Positions 1 to 4,446 of a DNA stretch of 6,306 nucleotides are shown here, piece after piece (the stretch's first letter is position 1; every line of letters begins with the position of its first letter). The position numbers were made by a program, and so were the translations under genes. This DNA is from an uncultured Clostridia bacterium (GTDB lineage Bacteria; Bacillota; Clostridia; Lachnospirales; Anaerotignaceae). The notes under the pieces are model-generated. The model had not been told where the DNA came from and ran no database searches. It saw only the letters and a list, made by a program, of their open reading frames with translations. The stretch is from the NCBI GenBank assembly GCA_937888765.1, contig CALASU010000156.1, positions 1-6,306 of the forward strand, in the 5' to 3' direction.

Positions 1-67
1 TTTTGCTTTACTTGTATTCAGTTTTCAAGGTGCATTTCTTTTTTGTTTCGGCCGTGTTCCCGACCGC
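1..67 (-). ncRNA. 5' leader of a stable-RNA (probably rRNA) operon, truncated by window edge
   Basis: Read on the minus strand, this stretch starts about 7 nt downstream of a strong promoter. It holds a short hairpin (62-66 pairing with 49-53, stem CGGTC/GGCCG with one G.U pair and an 8-nt loop), then an A-rich run, then TTGAAAACTGAATAC at 28-14. TTGAAAACT-type motifs are typical of the leaders and spacers just before 16S or 23S rRNA in Firmicutes, where they act in antitermination and processing (boxA-like). No open reading frame or ribosome binding site is present. The mature RNA itself lies off the left edge, so whether it is 16S, another rRNA or a tRNA cluster cannot be seen. The rRNA assignment is inferred from motif memory plus promoter strength. 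Confidence 0.68.
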
Positions 68-73
68 TTAGAT

Positions 74-102
74 ATATTAGCACGAGGTTCCAAATATGTC
101 AA
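74..102 (-). promoter_or_regulatory. Strong sigma-A promoter of the leftward stable-RNA operon
   Basis: On the minus strand a perfect -35 TTGACA (102-97) is followed by a 17-bp spacer and the -10 TAATAT (79-74). TGC immediately before the -10 makes an extended -10. The start site is expected near 69-66. A consensus -35, ideal spacing, extended -10 and A-tracts upstream are what is expected for an rRNA promoter. It points out of the window, so the product is inferred. Confidence 0.82.
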
Positions 103-106
103 CAAC

Positions 107-133
107 TTTTTTCACTTTTTTTCAATGTTTTTT
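107..133 (-). promoter_or_regulatory. UP-element-like phased A-tracts upstream of the stable-RNA promoter
   Basis: Three A-tracts on the minus strand occupy 107-112, 116-122 and 128-133. Their centres are about 9.5 and 11.5 bp apart, close to one helical turn each. They sit directly upstream of the -35 at 97-102, where RNA polymerase alpha subunits contact UP elements. The spacing is seen directly; the function is inferred from known rRNA promoters. The distal tract also overlaps the U-rich end of the terminator of the preceding operon. Confidence 0.6.
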
Positions 134-135
134 CA

Positions 136-173
136 AAAACAAAAAGAAACCCCGAAAAATCAAGGTTTCTTTT
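136..173 (-). terminator. Rho-independent terminator of the small protein/DUF5711/cvpA operon
   Basis: In minus-strand RNA the arms 173-160 and 155-142 form a 14-bp stem closed by a UUUU loop (159-156). Ten outer pairs are perfect (AAAAGAAACC/GGTTTCTTTT), and two inner U.G wobbles exist only in the minus-strand transcript. The U-rich end of the stem continues into T-G-TTTTT at 141-135. It lies 19 bases after the cvpA stop codon. The plus-strand version would have mismatches instead of the wobbles, so the leftward direction is favoured. Confidence 0.85.
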
Positions 174-191
174 CTTCAAAAAATCATATTT

Positions 192-890
192 TCATGTAAA
201 AATCGTCAGGATCATCTGCAAAAGGATGTTGTTTTCATATAAAAATTCTGCAATCATACTCGCTTCCAGCGCCGCAAACAGCCCGGAAAATTTCGCATTG
301 CACTGAAAAAAAGTCAGAATCATGCACGCAAACCACACCGTCAGAAGTCCTTTGGCACTCCCCACCAGAAGCCCCGCCGCATGGTTCACAAAATTTAATA
401 CAGGCAGCTTGCTTACCAGATGCAATGCATTCAGCACAACTTTTACTGCAATATAGATCAGAATAAACGCCAATACTACACTTAAAATATTGATACAGAT
501 ATTCGCAAGATACCCTGCAATATATTCCTTCAGACTATTTACATCCAACAGTTGATAGATAACAGGATTATTATTCTCTAAAAGTGCTTCTTTCAAAAAC
601 TCCGGCAGTTTCATGGATTCGATCAGCTGTGTCTGTGCCGCCATTGTTCCCTCCTGAATTGCTGCATCCAGACCCATTGATTCCCGAATAGAATCTGTCA
701 TGGACTGAAACAGTGCTGTTTCCCGCAAAAACTTTCCTGTATACGGTGTCAGAAGCTTCGTTCCTACAGTTGCTGTCAGCATGGGCAGAAATCCCAGAGC
801 CGCACGAATAAAGCCCGCTTTCCACGCAAGCATCCCGCTGCCCAGAATCACTGCCAGTACAATCAGATCCAGCAATAAACCATATTCCAT
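192..890 (-). CDS. cvpA: CvpA family integral membrane protein
   Basis: A 232-residue protein of the CvpA family (named for colicin V production in E. coli; exact molecular role unresolved, linked to envelope functions). Hydrophobic segments lie at about residues 5-26, 29-47, 126-157 and 168-196. Between the second and third is a hydrophilic, probably amphipathic region of about 80 residues (48-125). The stretch LPVLNFVNHAAGLLVGSAKG at 162-181 matches the family's conserved P-x-x-x-x-x-N-x-x-x-G-x-x-x-G pattern. The start is well supported by AGGAGG at 898-903, 7 bases before the ATG. It is the last gene of a three-gene operon, 80 bases after the DUF5711-like gene, and is followed by a strong terminator. 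Length is a little above the usual 160-200 residues for bacterial CvpA, mainly because of the central hydrophilic insert. Family assignment is fairly sure; the function here is not. Confidence 0.83.
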   Translation of the reverse strand: MEYGLLLDLIVLAVILGSGMLAWKAGFIRAALGFLPMLTATVGTKLLTPYTGKFLRETALFQSMTDSIRESMGLDAAIQEGTMAAQTQLIESMKLPEFLKEALLENNNPVIYQLLDVNSLKEYIAGYLANICINILSVVLAFILIYIAVKVVLNALHLVSKLPVLNFVNHAAGLLVGSAKGLLTVWFACMILTFFQCNAKFSGLFAALEASMIAEFLYENNILLQMILTIFT

Positions 891-920
891 CTTTTTTCCT
901 CCTTTCTTTTCAGATAACAG

Positions 921-944
921 AAAGGCAACATCTCTGCTGCCTTT
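921..944 (-). other. Intercistronic RNA hairpin between the DUF5711-like gene and cvpA
   Basis: In minus-strand RNA, AAAGGCAGCA (944-935) pairs with TGTTGCCTTT (930-921) over 10 bp including one G.U wobble, closed by a GAGA tetraloop (GNRA class). The wobble becomes an A-C mismatch on the plus strand, so the structure belongs to the operon's own transcript. Only three U residues end the stem and the downstream bases (CTGTTATC) are not a U-tract. It is therefore more likely a weak attenuator or an mRNA processing/stability element than a full terminator. It sits 27 bases after the DUF5711-like stop and ends 17 bases before the cvpA ribosome binding site. Confidence 0.55.
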
Positions 945-970
945 TTGTCTCTTTAAAATAATTCAGATTT

Positions 971-2374
971 TTATTCAGATACTGCAGCATCTTCTGCAGG
1001 TGTTTCTTCTTTCTTTTCCTCAGAGGGTGTTTCTGCATTGCCTTCCTCTGTTTTTTCAGTATCCTGCTTTTCTGCATCTGCTTTTTTCTCTTTTTCTGTC
1101 TTTTCTTCTGTCTTTTCTTCTGTTTTTTCCTGTGCGTTTTCTTCTGCCGCAGGCTGATCTTCCGCTTTTTTCAGTTCCATGATCGCAACTTCTTCTTTGG
1201 CAACCAGCATGGCATGGTTCAGTTTTTCCATAGGCATCAGGTCTGTCAGATCACTGATTGCTGTATAATTCCAGCTTTCGCTTCCGCTATGGGTCAGCCC
1301 TGTATATACACGGTCGTTTCCGATAGAAACCCCTTTGTCACCTGCATACAGATAGGTAACCGTATCGCCGCTTTCATAGGATGCACGTTCTTTGCCATTT
1401 CCGTCCAGCCAGCAGACAGTCCCTTTCGCCCTGCCGTCTTTATTGGCAACGCTGTCGCCAAAAGCAAGCACGATATATTCCTTATTGCCAAAAGCCGCCT
1501 GATCAATGGTATTTTCCAGAGGATAGCTCCAGACCTCAACCCCATCGGTATCAATCCCATAAATACCCTTATCAGAAATCGCCGCTAAAATATTGCCTTT
1601 TCTATAGTGGATCACAGGAATGATTTCATCTGTTTTTTCCACTCCGGCAAACATACTGTCCGTATGGGTTTCGCTGTCCTCCTGTCCAATATAGAAGAAA
1701 CAGATCTTCCCGACAGGAGAAAGGTCAGTTGTGTCCAGATAGCTGACAGCAAATACTCTGCTGTCATCCGAAATATCCGCACACAGCGGATATACGCCGC
1801 TGCTTTCTTCCACACGCTCTTTTAAAAGACTTCCTTTTGCGTTATAAATATAGATATGATAGGCTGTGTTATTCTTTGTAATCAAAGAAAGGTAGCCCTT
1901 TTCATTGAGTGCAAACTGCATGGGAGAGCCTTCCGCCTGCAGCTCATACTGCAGACCCTCTCTGTTATAGACACGCACCATTTTGCCGCCCATATCCCCT
2001 ACCGCAATATACTCTCCCTCCTGTACCATTACAGGAGAAGTCATATTGAAGGTATCATTCCATTTCTGTGCACCCATGCCGATAAAATATTTTACGCCAT
2101 CCTTTGTGCAAAGCAGGAATTCCTCTCCGAATACTGCCATAGAGGCCTTACTGCTGATATCCACAGCCATGCTTTTTACAGGATCTTTCTTTTCTTCTGC
2201 CGGCGGCTTTTCTTTTTCGCTCTGTTCTGCCATAAGGGCCTTTACTTTTCCGCCTCCATAAAAGGTATCAATATAAATACCTCCCGCAACCAGACAGATG
2301 ACAGCCAGCACACAGACCAGAGCCGTCAAACCTTTCTGTCCGCCGGATTTCCGTCTGCTTCGCTTTCTGCTCAT
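971..2374 (-). CDS. DUF5711-like membrane-anchored beta-propeller-type protein with charged C-terminal tail
   Basis: A 467-residue protein. It begins with a basic cytoplasmic stretch (MSRKRSRRKSGGQKG), then one membrane segment at about residues 15-36, so the rest is expected outside the cell. After a charged linker (about 47-66), residues 67-400 look like a run of beta-propeller blades. They contain recurring turns such as DTDGVEVWSY (275-284), LDGNGKERASY (323-333) and YNAKGSLLKE (177-186), which resemble PQQ/WD-like repeat strands. Residues 402-467 are a low-complexity Glu/Lys/Thr/Ala tail. The general architecture fits the DUF5711 family of Clostridia, whose role is unknown; no catalytic motif is seen. 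The start has CGGAGG at 2381-2386, 6 bases upstream and directly abutting the stop codon of the preceding gene, so translational coupling is likely. The family name is from recollection of the architecture and gene context. Confidence 0.68.
   Translation of the reverse strand: MSRKRSRRKSGGQKGLTALVCVLAVICLVAGGIYIDTFYGGGKVKALMAEQSEKEKPPAEEKKDPVKSMAVDISSKASMAVFGEEFLLCTKDGVKYFIGMGAQKWNDTFNMTSPVMVQEGEYIAVGDMGGKMVRVYNREGLQYELQAEGSPMQFALNEKGYLSLITKNNTAYHIYIYNAKGSLLKERVEESSGVYPLCADISDDSRVFAVSYLDTTDLSPVGKICFFYIGQEDSETHTDSMFAGVEKTDEIIPVIHYRKGNILAAISDKGIYGIDTDGVEVWSYPLENTIDQAAFGNKEYIVLAFGDSVANKDGRAKGTVCWLDGNGKERASYESGDTVTYLYAGDKGVSIGNDRVYTGLTHSGSESWNYTAISDLTDLMPMEKLNHAMLVAKEEVAIMELKKAEDQPAAEENAQEKTEEKTEEKTEKEKKADAEKQDTEKTEEGNAETPSEEKKEETPAEDAAVSE
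1098..1121 (-). repeat. 12-bp tandem repeat inside the charged-tail coding region
   Basis: On the plus strand the unit GTCTTTTCTTCT occurs twice in a row, followed by a degenerate third copy (1122-1133). It encodes the repeating EKTE residues of the protein tail. The unit length is a multiple of three, so copy-number change by slippage would alter tail length without breaking the frame. Confidence 0.75.
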
Positions 2375-2386
2375 TCCGTTCCTCCG

Positions 2387-2647
2387 TTAGCCTTCAATAT
2401 TTCTCTGCACCAAAAACAGTGCTCTTTCATAATCTTCTTTTTTTACATAGATCAGATATTCTGTCTGATGTTCGGGTCTACCGCTGTTTTCGCCGGAAAT
2501 CATTCTGCCGCCTACAAAGAAATCTGCACGGTCAGAAACTCTTACTTCATAGGAAATATCGAATTTCCATAAAATGTCACGCACTTCCGCCTGCTTTTTC
2601 ATATCGAATGTGCAAAGCAACTCTTTTCTGTTCCATACGGTAATCAT
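2387..2647 (-). CDS. Small protein of unknown function (DUF2007-like fold suspected)
   Basis: An 86-residue soluble protein with no signal peptide or membrane segment. The predicted order is a beta strand (residues 1-13, ITVWNRKELLCTF), a helix (16-29, MKKQAEVRDILWKF), a strand (31-38, ISYEVRVS), a polar loop rich in Gly and Asp (39-61), a strand (63-68, EYLIYV) and a C-terminal helix (71-84, EDYERALFLVQRNI). This small beta-alpha-beta layout, ending in 'V-x-x-E-D-x-E-x-A', resembles the DUF2007 'putative signal transducing protein' group, but the match is by eye and weak. The start is set by AGGAGG at 2654-2659, 6 bases before the ATG. It is the first gene of the operon with the DUF5711-like gene, 12 bases away. 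Being a real gene is well supported; function is unknown. Confidence 0.8.
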   Translation of the reverse strand: MITVWNRKELLCTFDMKKQAEVRDILWKFDISYEVRVSDRADFFVGGRMISGENSGRPEHQTEYLIYVKKEDYERALFLVQRNIEG

Positions 2648-2671
2648 GGTACTCCTCCTTAAAATATGTAC

Positions 2672-2677
2672 ATTATA
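2672..2677 (-). promoter_or_regulatory. Possible proximal -10 box of the small protein/DUF5711/cvpA operon
   Basis: A consensus TATAAT is present on the minus strand, which would give a start near 2665 and a leader of about 18 nt. At 17-bp spacing the -35 position (AGAATG, 2700-2695) is poor and there is no TG extension, so this may be a secondary or chance element. Confidence 0.35.
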
Positions 2678-2700
2678 AAAGAAACTGTTTCCATCATTCT

Positions 2701-2729
2701 ATATTACTATATTCCCAAGGGTTTTGCAA
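2701..2729 (-). promoter_or_regulatory. Candidate sigma-A promoter of the small protein/DUF5711/cvpA operon
   Basis: On the minus strand TTGCAA (2729-2724) is separated by exactly 17 bp from TAATAT (2706-2701). Each box matches consensus at 4 of 6 positions. It lies just after the glgA terminator and would give a leader of about 47 nt, which suits an independent operon. The -10 sequence is the same as in the stable-RNA promoter at the left edge. Confidence 0.5.
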
Positions 2730-2750
2730 ATCCGTTTCTCCTTTTCTGCA

Positions 2751-2795
2751 AAGAAAAAAGCCCGAAAATACACGAAATTTGCATTTTCAGGCTTT
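2751..2795 (-). terminator. Rho-independent terminator of glgA
   Basis: In minus-strand RNA the arm 2795-2780 pairs with 2772-2757, giving a 16-bp stem with two G.U wobbles around a 7-nt loop (2779-2773). The 3' arm ends GGGCTTT and runs into TTT-C-TT (2756-2751). It starts 28 bases after the glgA stop codon. The wobbles are mismatches on the plus strand, although a T-run on that side too could allow some bidirectional use. Confidence 0.85.
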
Positions 2796-2823
2796 CTTTT
2801 TTCAGATTTTCAAAAAATTCGGA

Positions 2824-4266
2824 TTACAGTTCTTTCAGCTGTTCATATACTGCAATGTATTTATCCGCAGAGTTTTCCCAGGAATAATCGCTGTTCATTG
2901 CGTTTTTCACAACATTTTTCCATTCTTCCTTGCCCATATGGTATACACGCAGAGCTTCTTCTACCGCCCACAGCAGACCATAGCCATCATAGGTTTCAAA
3001 CAGGAAACCGTTACCTTCCTTTGTTTCGGGATCATAGTGTTGAATTGTGTCTGCCAAACCGCCTGTTTTTCTAACGATAGGCACTGTACCGAAACGCAGG
3101 CTGAACATCTGACCCAGACCGCAGGGTTCAAACTTGGAGGGCATCAGGAACAGATCCGCAGAAGCATAAATCTGCTGTGCCAGTGTTTCATCAAAGAAGA
3201 TATTTGCAGAAACACGTCCGGGATAGCTGGTCTGCATATTGCGGAACAGATGCTCAAAAGTACCTTCGCCTGTACCAAGCAGTACAAACTGAATATCCTT
3301 CTGCATCATTTCATCCAGTACATAGGACAGGATATCCAGACCCTTCTGATCTGCCAGACGAGTGATCATCGCCACCATGGGTACATCTCTTTCTTCCAGA
3401 CCCAGTTTTTTCTGTAATGCACGTTTGTTTTCCCATTTGTCTTCGATATGATCCACATCAAAGTTTTTCACCAGATGCTTGTCTGTTGCAGGATTGTTTG
3501 CAACGTAGTCGATACCATTGATGATGCCGTACAATACATCCTGTCTGCTTCTCAAGATACCTTCCATGCCGTAGCCATATTCGGAAGTCTGGATTTCATG
3601 GGCATACGTATCACTTACTGTGCTGATATAATCAGAGTATACCAGACCCATTTTCATATAGCTTACAGAATTATAGAATTCTACATTGCCATAGCACCAG
3701 CCGGGTACATCCAGCATATTCATAGTATCGGGTTCAAATCTGCCCTGATACTGCAGATTGTGGATGGTAAACAGTGTTTTGATTTTAGAATAAGATACTA
3801 CTTTGCTGTAAACTTCTTTCAGATACATGCAGACGGGACCTGTCTGCCAGTCGTTACAGTGAATGACATCGGGATAGAAGTCCAGCATGGACAGCATATC
3901 CAGTACTGCCTTGCTGTAGAAAGCAAAGCGTTCGTTGTCATCAGGGAAGCCATACAGACCACCTCTATGGAAATAGTGGTCATTTTCTACGAAGTAGACA
4001 GGAAAATCCCCATTTTTCAACAAAATTTTCGCTCTCTGTTTTCTCCACTGTAAATGCACATCAAATTCGCCAATCATTTCCACGCCGTGCATAGTTTCAT
4101 TTTTGATTGCCATGTGACGGGGAATTACTACGCGAACATCAACGCCTTTGGCACGCAGTGCCTTGGGCAAAGAACCAACAACATCACCCAAACCGCCGCT
4201 TTTGATAAAAGGTGCAGCCTCAGATGCAACAATAAGTACCTTCAGACCTTTTTCCACTTTTTCCAT
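2824..4266 (-). CDS. glgA: Glycogen (starch) synthase, GT5 family
   Basis: A 480-residue cytoplasmic enzyme of normal family length. It transfers glucose from ADP-glucose to the non-reducing end of an alpha-1,4-glucan in glycogen synthesis. The N-terminal domain shows K22-S-G-G-L-G-D-V, the nucleotide-sugar binding loop, plus HCNDWQ (136-141, D139) and the TIHN motif with H169. NGID follows at 250-253. The C-terminal Rossmann domain has TRLADQKG (302-309; R303 and K308 expected to bind the phosphates), SKFEPCGLGQ (377-386, with E380 and C382) and RFGTVPIVRKTGGLADT (391-407). All key residues known from E. coli GlgA appear present, so it should be active. The start has GAGGTGAG at 4272-4279, 5 bases before the ATG. 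No glgB, glgC, glgD or glgP lies within the window, so it is transcribed alone here. Substrate preference (ADP- versus UDP-glucose) is inferred from the bacterial family. Confidence 0.96.
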   Translation of the reverse strand: MEKVEKGLKVLIVASEAAPFIKSGGLGDVVGSLPKALRAKGVDVRVVIPRHMAIKNETMHGVEMIGEFDVHLQWRKQRAKILLKNGDFPVYFVENDHYFHRGGLYGFPDDNERFAFYSKAVLDMLSMLDFYPDVIHCNDWQTGPVCMYLKEVYSKVVSYSKIKTLFTIHNLQYQGRFEPDTMNMLDVPGWCYGNVEFYNSVSYMKMGLVYSDYISTVSDTYAHEIQTSEYGYGMEGILRSRQDVLYGIINGIDYVANNPATDKHLVKNFDVDHIEDKWENKRALQKKLGLEERDVPMVAMITRLADQKGLDILSYVLDEMMQKDIQFVLLGTGEGTFEHLFRNMQTSYPGRVSANIFFDETLAQQIYASADLFLMPSKFEPCGLGQMFSLRFGTVPIVRKTGGLADTIQHYDPETKEGNGFLFETYDGYGLLWAVEEALRVYHMGKEEWKNVVKNAMNSDYSWENSADKYIAVYEQLKEL

Positions 4267-4285
4267 AAATTCTCACCTCATCTTA

Positions 4286-4314
4286 ATGATACTATGAAAA
4301 GTGATTTACAGCAA
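4286..4314 (-). promoter_or_regulatory. glgA: Weak candidate promoter of glgA
   Basis: On the minus strand TTGCTG (4314-4309) lies 17 bp from TATCAT (4291-4286; 5 of 6 to consensus). The -35 is weak (3 of 6). Initiation 7 bases downstream would fall near 4279, at the edge of the ribosome binding site, giving a very short leader. It could be real but poor, or the true promoter may be further upstream in 4315-4440. Confidence 0.35.
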
Positions 4315-4323
4315 GAATAAATC

Positions 4324-4339
4324 TCCCGAATATTGGGGA
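4324..4339. promoter_or_regulatory. Imperfect 16-bp palindrome in the divergent glgA/pepF intergenic region
   Basis: The sequence TCCCGAATATTGGGGA is symmetric at 7 of 8 base pairs, the only break being G opposite G at 4328/4335. It lies 10 bp upstream of the candidate glgA -35 and about 35 bp upstream of the pepF -35. A dimeric regulator could bind here, but no regulator gene is in the window and no second copy was seen. Confidence 0.3.
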
Positions 4340-4373
4340 ATTTCTATATTTTTGCGCTATCCTTCCATTTTTC

Positions 4374-4402
4374 TTTATAACTTTTCCCAAAAATGGTATA
4401 CT
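4374..4402 (+). promoter_or_regulatory. pepF: Candidate extended -10 promoter of pepF
   Basis: TTTATA (4374-4379; 4 of 6 to consensus) is followed by a 17-bp spacer and TATACT (4397-4402), with TGG directly before the -10 forming an extended -10 motif. Transcription would start near 4409 and give a leader of about 38 nt containing AAGAGG at 4432-4437 as ribosome binding site. Confidence 0.62.
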
Positions 4403-4446
4403 TAAAACTGTAAAATTCAAAAATAAAAGAAAAGAGGTTATTCTTT

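Noticed and set aside
11..33. The boxA-like motif read as part of a 16S-23S internal spacer
   Set aside because: Similar motifs do occur before 23S rRNA, but here a promoter lies directly upstream and no 16S sequence is present to the right, so an operon leader fits better than an internal spacer.
43..306. An 87-codon plus-strand open frame at the left edge
   Set aside because: It crosses the stable-RNA promoter, the phased A-tracts, the terminator and the end of cvpA, all of which are read on the other strand; the product is low-complexity Phe/Lys/Ser.
1856..2572. A 238-codon open frame on the plus strand spanning the junction of the DUF5711-like gene and the small protein gene
   Set aside because: It overlaps two well-supported genes on the minus strand and has no recognisable domain or ribosome binding site.
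2648..2700. A riboswitch or long structured leader before the small protein operon
   Set aside because: The space between candidate start sites and the ATG is under about 50 bases, and no conserved aptamer-like stems could be seen.
3448..4053. A 201-codon open frame on the plus strand opposite glgA
   Set aside because: It is wholly antisense to conserved glgA sequence, with odd composition (many Ile, Val, His, Phe) and no promoter or ribosome binding site.
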